Assembly (NCBI GenBank): GCA_965276835.1
Contig: OZ255631.1
Location: 5,332,001-5,396,000, forward strand
Direction of reading: 5' to 3'
DNA: 64,000 bases
From: BOG-932 sp965276835
GTDB taxonomy: Bacteria; Pseudomonadota; Alphaproteobacteria; BOG-932; Roseiterribacteraceae
Position 1 is the first letter of the stretch, and every line of letters starts with the position of its first letter. This document shows positions 17,638 through 25,342 of the stretch, one piece after another. Position numbers and translations under genes: made by a program. A model generated the notes under the pieces. That model did not search any database. It saw nothing but the letters and a program-made list of their open reading frames with translations, and had not been told where the DNA came from.

Positions 17638-19217
17638 GCTGCAGGCCGAAGCGGTGAGCGGCGGGTCAAATCCAGGAAGCCATCGAGCGTGTCGAAGCGA
17701 TAAGCGTCGAGCAGGACGCCGTTTTCTGGCGCGAGTTTAAGGTTGGGCGCGGCGCCAAGATCGAACCACGGCAGCAGATAATAATCTCTGACGGTCGCGT
17801 TATCGCTATCCATCCGAACAGCAATCGTGATGTCCGGTCGCAAGCCGCTATCCAGCCGAACTTTCCACCGCATCGATCCAGCTTCGCTCATATGGCAGCG
17901 AACGATCACGACCGATGCGGAAAACTCCTCGTTAATCCGGAGCAGGTCATTAAGTGGATTTCGGCGGACGGCGCCGCCTGCCGTCTCAATATCGACAACA
18001 ACCTGCGTGACAATATCGGGATGTAACGCGCGCAACGCGCGGTTTGTCTCGATATAGCGATAGTCCCGCGGCGGCGAATAACCGACGAGCTGGTAGGCTC
18101 TGACGAGGCTGCCAAACCGATTCCGAAATACCGAGCTCGACGGCATGTCATCGGTCTCGTCGATGACCAGTCCGGACAGCCATCCCTTCTCCGCGTACAA
18201 CGCGGTCAAGCGATCGAGAAGATCCTGGTCGCTATAGCGCCGCGCTCGATCTTGGATGATGCGCTGAGCTGCCTCGAAGAAATCAGCGTCAACGATCCCC
18301 GCGAACGCACCATCGCTCCGCACCCACATCTCCGGGTCATTAACGACCCGTTTCTGTTTCAGCTTGTACGAGATGCGGTTGTAGACGTTGTTGCCGATGT
18401 ATTTTTCATTCGTGAGAATCTGATGAACTGTACCGCGGGTCCAGGGCCGATTGAGGTCACTGAGAATGCCTTCGCTGTTGAGCGTATCGGCTATCTCTTG
18501 CTCTGATCTCCTCTGGACGACAAACATCCGATAGAGCCGACTGACGACCTCGATTTCTTTGGGCGGTCCAGGCGTTAGGACCACCCGATCGGTTTGAATG
18601 CTTTTCTGCTCGCCGCGGCCAAGTTCGGCTTTCGGGGTCCCATGTTCGTCAACCAGCGTTCGCCGAAGCCCATAGCCCGCCGGGCCGCCCTGCCGATAGC
18701 CGAGGCGAATGAGCCGGCATGACCCAGCGAACACCTTGGCGGAAAGCTCGCGGCTGTATTCGCCCGCCATCGCCCGCTTCATGCTTTTGATGATCGTTGC
18801 GCTGATGCTGCCGTCATTCTCAAATTGCTCGGCGCAATATTGAACGCTGATCCCGGCCTCACGACAGACGAACTCGTAATAGGCGCTTTCGTCGGCATCC
18901 TGGAACCGGCCCCAGCGGCTGACGTCGTAGACCAGGATTGCCTTGAAATCGGTATTGCCGTTGCGGACGTCGGCGATCAGCTGCTGGAGGGATCGGCGCC
19001 CATCAAGGCTGAGACCACTCTTACCTGAATCTTCGTACGTCCGGACGATCTCAAAGCCGCGCCGGGCAGCATACTGCGCGATGATATCGGCCTGATTTTG
19101 CGTCGAGTATTTTTGATGCTCGGTCGACATGCGCACGTACTGCGCAGCCCGCACTAAGGCCACCGTCGGCGCGTAATCGCTTGTATCAAAGAAGTTACCC
19201 GTTACCTCGAAGGTCAT
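17634..19217 (-). CDS. Large serine recombinase (resolvase/invertase N-terminal domain)
   Basis: Site-specific DNA recombinase, 527 residues from the ATG at 19217 (MTFEVTG); a start at 19241 would add 8 residues. The catalytic domain (about 22-170) has AAQYVRMSTEHQ with the nucleophilic Ser, and VYDVSRWGR. The recombinase domain with NEKYIGNNVYNRISYKLK follows. A coiled or zinc-ribbon end is not evident; instead the last 200 residues are an unassigned domain. The catalytic residues look intact, so it may still be active. Its promoter probably lies in the 57-nt gap shared with the divergent small gene. Confidence 0.9.
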   Translation of the reverse strand: MTFEVTGNFFDTSDYAPTVALVRAAQYVRMSTEHQKYSTQNQADIIAQYAARRGFEIVRTYEDSGKSGLSLDGRRSLQQLIADVRNGNTDFKAILVYDVSRWGRFQDADESAYYEFVCREAGISVQYCAEQFENDGSISATIIKSMKRAMAGEYSRELSAKVFAGSCRLIRLGYRQGGPAGYGLRRTLVDEHGTPKAELGRGEQKSIQTDRVVLTPGPPKEIEVVSRLYRMFVVQRRSEQEIADTLNSEGILSDLNRPWTRGTVHQILTNEKYIGNNVYNRISYKLKQKRVVNDPEMWVRSDGAFAGIVDADFFEAAQRIIQDRARRYSDQDLLDRLTALYAEKGWLSGLVIDETDDMPSSSVFRNRFGSLVRAYQLVGYSPPRDYRYIETNRALRALHPDIVTQVVVDIETAGGAVRRNPLNDLLRINEEFSASVVIVRCHMSEAGSMRWKVRLDSGLRPDITIAVRMDSDNATVRDYYLLPWFDLGAAPNLKLAPENGVLLDAYRFDTLDGFLDLTRRSPLRPAA

Positions 19218-19274
19218 TCGCCGTTGTCCCAGCAGACACATCGTCGGCAGCCACTTTATGGGGGGTTAAACGGA

Positions 19275-19661
19275 ATGTCCTTTCACAAAAACGACCGAAA
19301 AATTCAGTCGAAAAAAGGAAAATCTTTTCCGGGCGAACTCGCTCATAGTGACGAGTTCTTCAATCAGGCGATCGCTTCCGCGCTGAAGGAAGAGTTTGGC
19401 GGCGGGCCATCTGCAGTGAAAACTGTTGCTCGTCTCACGGACGCAAACGAGCGAGCGGTTCGAAACTGGTTCGAGGGTTCGAACGGTCCAAGCGGCCGAT
19501 CCCTTGTCAGGCTCATCCGCCAATCGGATCTAGTCCTGAAGGCGGTTCTAACAATGGCGGGACGACAGGATCGAATGGTCATGGTCGTTTTAGCCGGGCT
19601 CCGGGTTCAGCTACTTGAAGCGATCACCGCGATAGATGGCTTGCGAGGGCCCGAGCCCTAG
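19275..19661 (+). CDS. Small helix-turn-helix-like protein divergent from the recombinase
   Basis: 128 residues from the ATG at 19275 (MSFHKNDRK). The central part, SAVKTVARLTDANERAVRNWFEGSNGPSGRSLVRLIRQS, has the pattern of a phage-type HTH that reads an operator and discriminates with an Arg/Asn-rich recognition helix. The N-terminus is Lys-rich. Its position, head to head with the recombinase gene, fits a regulator of the module. I do not recognise a named family, so function is inference. Confidence 0.7.
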   Translation: MSFHKNDRKIQSKKGKSFPGELAHSDEFFNQAIASALKEEFGGGPSAVKTVARLTDANERAVRNWFEGSNGPSGRSLVRLIRQSDLVLKAVLTMAGRQDRMVMVVLAGLRVQLLEAITAIDGLRGPEP

Positions 19662-19690
19662 TCGCTTTTCATACCCTGATCAGGCGATTC

Positions 19691-19840
19691 AAATTCCCTG
19701 TTCGGGGTGAATTAATTCCCTGTTATTTTTCGTGTGGGTTTTCGCGAAAAGCCCGCAAACACTGGTTCTGCTAGGCCCATTCCTTACTTTAACTGACCTG
19801 AATCGAGCAAATTCCCTGTTAATTTCCCTGTTACCAGGGA
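19691..19840. repeat. Cluster of four TTCCCTGTT direct repeats with an inverted copy
   Basis: AAATTCCCTGTT at 19691-19702, AATTCCCTGTT at 19714-19724, AAATTCCCTGTT at 19809-19820 and AATTTCCCTGTT at 19821-19832. The last is followed by CAGGGA (19835-19840), so TCCCTG-TTAC-CAGGGA forms a hairpin. The arrangement resembles iterons or a partition site and may be the DNA target of the two ParB-like proteins. Confidence 0.65.
19736..19754. repeat. Palindrome TTTTCGCGAAAA flanked by GGG/GCCC
   Basis: A perfect 12-bp dyad at 19739-19750, extended by GGG on the left and GCCC on the right with one unpaired base. It sits between the two groups of TTCCCTGTT repeats. It may be part of the same protein-binding region. 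The rest of the 19662-20010 interval shows no gene. Confidence 0.5.
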
Positions 19841-20010
19841 GTTTTGACCGGAGAGCGGTTCGCACATGACTGCCTCCACCACCAAAGCTCACGTCATATA
19901 ACGTCTTGTAGGCGCATGACGGCCTCGAATGGGAACCGTCGCGTCCGTTGAACGATTGATCACCATGGAGTGACGTCTCGCGCGGCGTCGGCATCCGAGG
20001 TCTAGAAATC

Positions 20011-20844
20011 ATGCATCGATGGCGGACGGTCGCGGCGACGCTCACAGTTTTGGCGGTCGCGGGTCTTTTTGGCGGAATGGTCTTCATTTATTCCGGTGCC
20101 TACAATGTCGCGGCGCTGGACCAGCATGGGCGGTTCGCCAACTGGCTGCTGCACAGCGTCGCCGTGAACTCGATCCGGCAGCGCGCACGTGATGTGACAG
20201 TCCCGAACCTGGACGATCCGGCAAGGATCGCCAGGGGCCTCGTCCTCTATCGGCAGGATTGCGTGCAGTGCCACGGCGCCCCGAGCGTGGCGCGTGCGCC
20301 TTTCGCCATGGGGCTGATGCCGGGTGCGCCGCCTCTGATACAGGTCGCCAGGGAATGGCCGGCGAACGAGATCTATTGGGCGGTTGGCAACGGCCTCAAG
20401 ATGACCGCGATGCCACCCTGGAAATATCGGATGACGGACAAGGCGTTATGGGATGTGGTGGCGTTCGTCGAGACCCTGCCGAAACTGTCGCCGGCCGACT
20501 ATCGGGCGCGCGTCAAGGCGGAAGATGGTTCAGTGAACGGCTTGGACGAGGTTGTCGTCGGCGACGTCGGCGATCCCCGGCGCGGCAAGCTTGCGCTCGA
20601 ACAATATGCCTGCGCCGCGTGCCATGTCATTCCGGGTGTGATCGCGCCGCCCGGGCGCGTCGGACCCTCCCTTGCCGGCATCCGCGAGCGCAGCATCGTC
20701 GCCGGCCTGAGGGCCAACACGCCGGAAAACATGATCGAATGGATACGGCATCCGGACAGAGTGAGCCCCGGAACGGCCATGCCAGATATGGGCGTCACCG
20801 CGCGGGACGCCCGCGATATGGCGGCCTATCTGGGAACGCCGTGA
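20011..20844 (+). CDS. Membrane-anchored dihaem cytochrome c
   Basis: 277 residues with an N-terminal membrane anchor (about 7-28). Two c-type haem motifs: CVQCH (84-88) with a first cytochrome domain, and CAACH (201-205) with a second. The C-terminal half (CHVIPGV, GRVGPSLAGI, MIEWIRHPDRVSPGTAMPDMGV) closely resembles the small lipoprotein cytochrome at 23975-24319 and the cytochrome domain at the end of CoxB. Probably carries electrons in the periplasm between the PQQ dehydrogenase and the oxidase. It is on the opposite strand, convergent with the xoxJ-like gene, and so is regulated separately. Confidence 0.88.
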   Translation: MHRWRTVAATLTVLAVAGLFGGMVFIYSGAYNVAALDQHGRFANWLLHSVAVNSIRQRARDVTVPNLDDPARIARGLVLYRQDCVQCHGAPSVARAPFAMGLMPGAPPLIQVAREWPANEIYWAVGNGLKMTAMPPWKYRMTDKALWDVVAFVETLPKLSPADYRARVKAEDGSVNGLDEVVVGDVGDPRRGKLALEQYACAACHVIPGVIAPPGRVGPSLAGIRERSIVAGLRANTPENMIEWIRHPDRVSPGTAMPDMGVTARDARDMAAYLGTP

Positions 20845-20847
20845 CGG

Positions 20848-21648
20848 TTACGAACCGTCCAGAGGCACCCGATAGGTTTGCAGAATCCGCCTGATTTGAG
20901 GTGCTTCACGCTTCAAGGCTGCACCGATTTCATCGGCCAGCTCGGTATTGCCCTTCTTAACCCCCATCGCGATGTCGAAGCGCATCGGCCAGCCCGGGCC
21001 ATCGAACGGTGCGGCGATCCGGGAGATCTCCAGGGCCGGCTTTTCCTGACCGGCGAAATAACCGGCCATCGGGCCCCAGGCGACCGCGACATCGATCCGG
21101 CGGTCTGCGACGGCATTCACGATCGCGGCGGGCGGGTTGGGATCGCGATAGTCGCCATACAGCATGAATCCACGCACGTTCTGGGTGATGCCGCGCCGGG
21201 CGAGCGCATGGGCAGGCGGTGTGTTCATCGCATCGTTGCCGACCATCTGGACGCCGACGGTCAGCGTCTTCAGCCGTGGATCGTCGAACGATCTGATATC
21301 CAGCCCGTCCGCCCTGCGCGACACGAAGACATAGCTGGAGCTGTAGTAGGGCTGTGTGGTGGTCAGCATGTCCATGCCGGCGGCGACACCGGGCCAGACA
21401 TCGCAATCGCCCTTCCTCAGCGTGTTGCGCACGAAGCCGCGCCGCTGTGCCCACCAGGTGTATTTGACCGTCGCAGCCAGATCCTTCGCGACCAGTTCGA
21501 CGATCTTGTTCTCGAAACCGTCGCCGGCCTTGTTCGAGAACGGCATGTTGTTGGGGTCGGCGCAGACCTTGAGGTCGCGCGCCGCCGCCGGCTGCACGGC
21601 AAGCAGTATCAGTGCGGCAATCGGTGCCGCTGCAATCGTGGCGCGCAT
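20848..21648 (-). CDS. XoxJ/MoxJ-like periplasmic substrate-binding protein of a PQQ alcohol dehydrogenase cluster
   Basis: 266 residues from the ATG at 21648, which overlaps the stop codon of the upstream cytochrome gene (TAATG). Signal peptide ending AVQPAAARD. The mature protein starts LKVCADPNNMPFSNK and has KYTWWAQRRGFVRNTL and CDVWPGVAAGMDML, hallmarks of the quinoprotein-dehydrogenase-associated binding-protein family. MoxJ/XoxJ proteins are thought to help activate or load the dehydrogenase. No ABC permease or ATPase genes are nearby, in line with a role other than transport. Last gene of the eight-gene cox-xox operon. Confidence 0.88.
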   Translation of the reverse strand: MRATIAAAPIAALILLAVQPAAARDLKVCADPNNMPFSNKAGDGFENKIVELVAKDLAATVKYTWWAQRRGFVRNTLRKGDCDVWPGVAAGMDMLTTTQPYYSSSYVFVSRRADGLDIRSFDDPRLKTLTVGVQMVGNDAMNTPPAHALARRGITQNVRGFMLYGDYRDPNPPAAIVNAVADRRIDVAVAWGPMAGYFAGQEKPALEISRIAAPFDGPGWPMRFDIAMGVKKGNTELADEIGAALKREAPQIRRILQTYRVPLDGS

Positions 21649-22196
21649 TATTTCTTGGCGTCCGGTCCGCTGGTTTCCGGGGTCGGCGGCTGCGGCAGCG
21701 CTGCAGGCGGCGACGGTGGGCTCGGCGTCAGCTGGTCGGGGCCGTTCGCCGCAGTCGCGGTCGACAGCGAATGCACATAGGCCGCGATCTCCCATATCTG
21801 CTCTTCCGGAATCTTATGAGCCCAGGACGGCATGCCGTTCGGTCGGCCCTGATAGATCGAGGCATAGATCTGGTCGATCGAGCCGCCGTAACTCCAGACA
21901 TCGTCCATCAGCGACGGGCCGATGCCGCCCGCGCCATGGAAATGGCAGCCGGAGCAATTGTACCAGTCGAACAGCCGGCCGCCGTCGGCGATGGCGCGCG
22001 GATTGCGGTCGTACTCAGCGCCGCGCGGGTCTGGTGGCGGCGCGGAACCGCCGCCGGGGAACAGGGTGGTGACGGCGGTCGATCCCGGCGCGCCCTGCGC
22101 CCAGGCCGGCCCGGTGAGCAGCAGCGCGAACGCCGCCGCCACGCCGCAACTCCGAAGGAGTTCGGACCATAGATTACGAAGGAAGTGCGAATACAT
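21648..22196 (-). CDS. c-type cytochrome, probable electron acceptor of the PQQ dehydrogenase
   Basis: 182 residues, signal peptide ending GPAWAQ, one haem motif CSGCH, and downstream DDVWSYGGSIDQIYASIYQGRPNGMPSW, which supplies the axial Met. The C-terminal 35 residues are Pro-rich (PSPPSPPAALPQPPTP), a likely spacer. Start supported by GGGAGGA 8 nt upstream. It overlaps the end of the dehydrogenase gene by 23 nt, so it is translationally linked to it. By position and haem type it corresponds to XoxG-like cytochromes that take electrons from XoxF. Confidence 0.88.
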   Translation of the reverse strand: MYSHFLRNLWSELLRSCGVAAAFALLLTGPAWAQGAPGSTAVTTLFPGGGSAPPPDPRGAEYDRNPRAIADGGRLFDWYNCSGCHFHGAGGIGPSLMDDVWSYGGSIDQIYASIYQGRPNGMPSWAHKIPEEQIWEIAAYVHSLSTATAANGPDQLTPSPPSPPAALPQPPTPETSGPDAKK

Positions 22197-24018
22197 AGAG
22201 CATTCCTCCCGCTGTCGTCTTTTGCTTGAGGTCCGGCATCACGCCGACGAAGCCGAGCGCGCCGGAGGGGTCTCGCGGATCCAGGTTGCCGGGCACGATC
22301 GCCCCCGCCCAGCCGCCGACACCGGACAGGATGGCGATATATTCCTTGCCATCCGGTCCCTTATAGGCGATCGGCTGGCCGACGATGCCCGAGCCGGTCC
22401 TGAACTGCCACTTGAGGTCGCCGGTCTTGGCGTCCACCGCTTTGAACCAGCCGTCCATCGTGCCGTAGAACACGAGGTCGCCCGCGGTGACCAGCGCGCC
22501 GCTCCATAGCGGCAGGTCTTCCTTGATCTGCCATATGGGCTTGTGCAGCACCGGATCCCAGGCGGTCATCTCACCGCGATTGCCGCCGGGCCCTGGCTTC
22601 ATCTTGACCACCGCGCCGACATAGGGCGTGCCGGCGATATAGTTGGTCTGTACGCTTTCCCAATCCATGCAGATATTCTCGTGCGGGATGTAGAGCAGGC
22701 CGGTGCGCGGCGAATAGGCCGACGGGTTCCAGTCCTTGCCGCCCGACGCGGTCGGGCAGATGTCGCGCACGACCGAGCCCAGCCGCGTTTCCTTCTCGGG
22801 GTTCATCACCGGGCGGCCGGTCTTCAGATCGACCCTCAGGATCGAATTGACGCTCGAATAGGGCTCGGCGTTCAGGGCCTCGCCGGTTTGCCGGTCCAGC
22901 ACATAGAGGAAGCCGTTACGATCGGGATGCAGCAGCACCTTCCGCGTCTGTCCGTTCACCGGCATGTCGAGCAGGATGATCTCGTTGATGCCATCGTAAT
23001 CGTGCTCATCATGCGGGTTGGTCTGATAAAACCACTTGGCCGCGCCGGTGTCCGGGTCGCGGGCGAAGACGCCGGCCGTCCATTTATTGTCGCCGGGCCG
23101 TTGCTCCTGGTTCCAGGGGCCGGGATTGGCGGTGCCGTAATAGATCAGGTTGAGGTCGGGGTCATAGGCGATCCAGCCCCACATCGTGCCGCCGCCGATC
23201 TTCCAGGCGTCCGGCGGCCAGGTCTTCACGCCCAAATCCTGCCCCTTGTCGCTGTCATAGAAGGGGTGGAAATCGGGGCCGATCAGCACGTCCTTGTCGG
23301 GGCCGGTCGAGTAGGCCTTCCAGACAACATCGCCGGTCTTGGCGTCCAGCGCCTGGACCCAGCCGCGCACGCCGAACTCCCCGCCGGAATCGCCGACCAG
23401 CACTTTTCCCTTCACCACCAGGGGCGCCATGGTGATGGACTCGCCCTTGTTGATGTCGGCCAACTGCTTGCGCCAGACCTGATGGCCGTCCTTGGCGTCG
23501 ACCGCTACGGTCATGCCGTCCAGCGTATTGTAAAAGATCTTGCCGTCGAAATAGGCAGCGCCGCGATTGACCACGTCGCAACAGGCGACGCCCTGGCTCG
23601 CCGGCTGCGGTTTGGGCTGATACTCCCATTTCATCGGTGCGCCGGGCTTGGTCAGGTCCAGTGCATAGAGGTTATTGGGGTATGGGGTGACGATATACAT
23701 CGTGTTGTCGACCACCAAAGGCGCTGCTTCCTCGCCATGGGTGGTGCCGGTGGAGAAGGTGAAGGAAACCTGCAGGCCTTTCACGTTCGTGCCGTTGATC
23801 TGGTCGAGTTCCGAGAAACGCGTGGCCGCATAGTTCTTCTCCGCCATCGCCCATTGCCCGTCATCCTTTGGCGCGGCGGAGGGCGGGGGCATGGGCTTGG
23901 CGGCGCCCTGCGCGTGGGCGATCGCGCACAGCGCCAGCATCGCCGCGCCCGTCAGCGCGGACAGCCGCAGCGCGTCAGCGCAGCGTAGAGAGATAGGACG
24001 CGATTGCGCGGGCATCAT
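22174..24018 (-). CDS. xoxF: PQQ-dependent alcohol dehydrogenase, lanthanide-type (XoxF-like)
   Basis: Periplasmic oxidation of methanol or other primary alcohols with PQQ. 614 residues, signal peptide ending AIAHAQG. The adjacent-cysteine disulfide GVACCDVVNRG (near 146) and tryptophan-docking propeller repeats are visible. The catalytic region reads PHDEHDYDGINE: Asp340 is the base, and Asp342 two residues on is the extra ligand that marks lanthanide-dependent enzymes; calcium-type MxaF has Ala there. The neighbouring cytochrome and XoxJ-like protein complete the usual trio. It overlaps the upstream small cytochrome gene by 44 nt. Unusually, the trio is co-transcribed with a terminal oxidase. 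Confidence 0.92.
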   Translation of the reverse strand: MMPAQSRPISLRCADALRLSALTGAAMLALCAIAHAQGAAKPMPPPSAAPKDDGQWAMAEKNYAATRFSELDQINGTNVKGLQVSFTFSTGTTHGEEAAPLVVDNTMYIVTPYPNNLYALDLTKPGAPMKWEYQPKPQPASQGVACCDVVNRGAAYFDGKIFYNTLDGMTVAVDAKDGHQVWRKQLADINKGESITMAPLVVKGKVLVGDSGGEFGVRGWVQALDAKTGDVVWKAYSTGPDKDVLIGPDFHPFYDSDKGQDLGVKTWPPDAWKIGGGTMWGWIAYDPDLNLIYYGTANPGPWNQEQRPGDNKWTAGVFARDPDTGAAKWFYQTNPHDEHDYDGINEIILLDMPVNGQTRKVLLHPDRNGFLYVLDRQTGEALNAEPYSSVNSILRVDLKTGRPVMNPEKETRLGSVVRDICPTASGGKDWNPSAYSPRTGLLYIPHENICMDWESVQTNYIAGTPYVGAVVKMKPGPGGNRGEMTAWDPVLHKPIWQIKEDLPLWSGALVTAGDLVFYGTMDGWFKAVDAKTGDLKWQFRTGSGIVGQPIAYKGPDGKEYIAILSGVGGWAGAIVPGNLDPRDPSGALGFVGVMPDLKQKTTAGGMLYVFALPS

Positions 24019-24319
24019 GATCGCTCAACTCCGTATTGGGCATGGCGTTGCCGGGTACGACGCTCTGCGGCGTCCTGATCCATTGGATGAGATTGTCTTC
24101 AGTGTTCGGCAGCATGCCGCCGATGACCGCCTGGCTGCCGATCTGGTTCAGCGGCGGGCCGACCTTGCCGGTTGCGCCCCGCACGCCGGGGATGACGTGG
24201 CAGGCGCCGCAGCCATGCTGCGCGACGAGTTCGGCCCCGTGTTTGGCTCCCGGGCTGCGTCGGTCGCAGCCTGTCAGCGCGACTGCGAACATCAGGGCCA
24301 TGACCGTCAGCCGAAGCAT
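23975..24319 (-). CDS. Lipoprotein cytochrome c
   Basis: 114 residues from the ATG at 24319. Lipobox ALTGC after a short hydrophobic signal, so the mature protein is lipid-anchored on the periplasmic side. One haem motif CGACH, followed by HVIPGVRGATGKVGPPLNQIG and the Met-ligand region GNAMPNTELSD. It resembles the cytochrome domain at the CoxB C-terminus and the second half of the dihaem cytochrome at 20011. It probably links the XoxF/XoxG pair to the oxidase. It overlaps genes on both sides (13 nt with the membrane-protein gene, 44 nt with xoxF). Confidence 0.88.
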   Translation of the reverse strand: MLRLTVMALMFAVALTGCDRRSPGAKHGAELVAQHGCGACHVIPGVRGATGKVGPPLNQIGSQAVIGGMLPNTEDNLIQWIRTPQSVVPGNAMPNTELSDHDARAIASYLSTLR

Positions 24320-24735
24320 CGTGGCACCATGATGATCGCGACGGTATCGAACAGGATGGCGACCAGGAAACCCAGCCCCGCCAACTGTCCGCACATCGCC
24401 AGGAAACGGGTGCGGCCCTCGCCGGCCGTCAACAGATGGTGGGTCGAGCTGTTGTGCTCGTCCTTCGTGCGATGCCAGATCCGCCGCGCCGCGATAGCGG
24501 CGGCCACGGCCGTCACGATCGCCAGGACGTTCAGCGCCAGCAGGGCGGGATAACTCCAGCCGGGAACGCCGGGCGACAGGACCGGCATGTTGTCCGGGTA
24601 ACAACGATGCGCCGCCAGCCCGTAATCGACGATCAACTGGATCAGCCAGGCCGCGCCTGCGCCGGTGACGGCGAACAGCATCAGCGAGGCGGAAACACGG
24701 TGGCGGTGCGGGGCTGGATGGGGGTGTGTCGTCAT
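24307..24735 (-). CDS. Small membrane protein of the cytochrome oxidase operon, function unknown
   Basis: 142 residues from the ATG at 24735. Three hydrophobic segments: SLMLFAVTGAGAAWLIQLIV, YPALLALNVLAIVTAVAAAI and FLAMCGQLAGLGFLVAILF. The first loop holds two cysteines, of which HRCYPD would be periplasmic. No named family is recognisable to me; similar unnamed membrane proteins follow coxC in other caa3 operons. It begins 4 nt after the coxC stop, so it is part of the oxidase unit and could be an accessory subunit or assembly factor. Confidence 0.75.
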   Translation of the reverse strand: MTTHPHPAPHRHRVSASLMLFAVTGAGAAWLIQLIVDYGLAAHRCYPDNMPVLSPGVPGWSYPALLALNVLAIVTAVAAAIAARRIWHRTKDEHNSSTHHLLTAGEGRTRFLAMCGQLAGLGFLVAILFDTVAIIMVPRCFG

Positions 24736-24739
24736 GCCG

Positions 24740-25342
24740 TCACCCGCGCAGATAGGGGGTGATATAGAAGGTGAAGAACACCGCCAGCCACACCGCATCG
24801 ACGAAATGCCAATAGGCGCCGCCGATCAGGATTGGCGCGCTGCGCCGCCCGGAAAAATAACCGAGCGCCGACCAGACCAGCAGCGTCGCCAGCACCAGCA
24901 GGCCGACGATCACATGGGCCATGTGGAAACCGGTGATGGTGTAGAACAGCGAGCCGTACTGGCTGCTGCGCAGGGTGAAGGTCTGCGAGTGCCACTCGAT
25001 CAGTTGGATAACGACGAAGGCGATGCCCAACACCAGCGCGATCGCCAGCCCGATGACGAGCTGTCCCTGTTTCCCGCGCCTGACGCCGGAATCGGCCCAC
25101 CAGACGCCGACGCTGGACAGCAGCAGGATCGCGGTATTCGGCAGCGACAGCGCGATCGACGGAGGCTTGTCGGGCAGGAAGCCGCCGCTGCTTTGGAAGG
25201 CGAAGTAGTAATAGCTGAACAGCAGATAGATGAAGAGCGACGCCTCGGTCAGGATCAAGGTCAGGACGCCCCACCATCCGGTGCCGCGGCGGCGGATGCT
25301 GCCGACCGGAACGCGGGGTTGTTCGAGCGCGACCTCACTCAT
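24740..25342 (-). CDS. coxC: Cytochrome c oxidase subunit III
   Basis: 200 residues from the ATG at 25342 (MSEVALEQ). It has the short five-helix form of subunit III: WWGVLTLILTEASLFIYLLFS, ILLLSSVGVWWAD, FVVIQLIEWHSQTF, SLFYTITGFHMAHVIVGL and AYWHFVDAVWLAVFF. The conserved helix-III Glu (IQLIEW) and the HxxHVIVG and WHFVD motifs are present. Overlaps the end of coxA by 8 nt. Stabilises subunit I in the haem-copper oxidase. Confidence 0.93.
   Translation of the reverse strand: MSEVALEQPRVPVGSIRRRGTGWWGVLTLILTEASLFIYLLFSYYYFAFQSSGGFLPDKPPSIALSLPNTAILLLSSVGVWWADSGVRRGKQGQLVIGLAIALVLGIAFVVIQLIEWHSQTFTLRSSQYGSLFYTITGFHMAHVIVGLLVLATLLVWSALGYFSGRRSAPILIGGAYWHFVDAVWLAVFFTFYITPYLRG

Larger units (their letters stand above)
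15856..19661. mobile_element. ParB/RepB-ParB-serine recombinase module (probable integrative element or its remnant)
   Basis: Three tightly packed minus-strand genes (two ParB-like proteins and a large serine recombinase) plus a small divergent gene. Such recombinase-ParB-RepB triads are found scattered in alphaproteobacterial chromosomes and plasmids. The module separates operator site 3 from any target gene. Exact ends are not visible: I find no clear target duplication. The repeat cluster at 19691-19840 probably belongs to its right end. Confidence 0.6.

Noticed and set aside
19691..19840. CRISPR array
   Set aside because: Repeats are 11-12 bp, unevenly spaced and include directly adjacent copies; no spacer pattern and no cas genes.
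20848..21648. Amino-acid ABC transporter binding protein
   Set aside because: Although the fold is of that type, its motifs and its position in the xox cluster match MoxJ/XoxJ, and no permease or ATPase is nearby.
22543..23988. Long plus-strand open frame opposite xoxF
   Set aside because: Antisense of a gene with intact catalytic motifs; composition dominated by Gly, Ala, Val, Asp and His as expected for a mirror frame.
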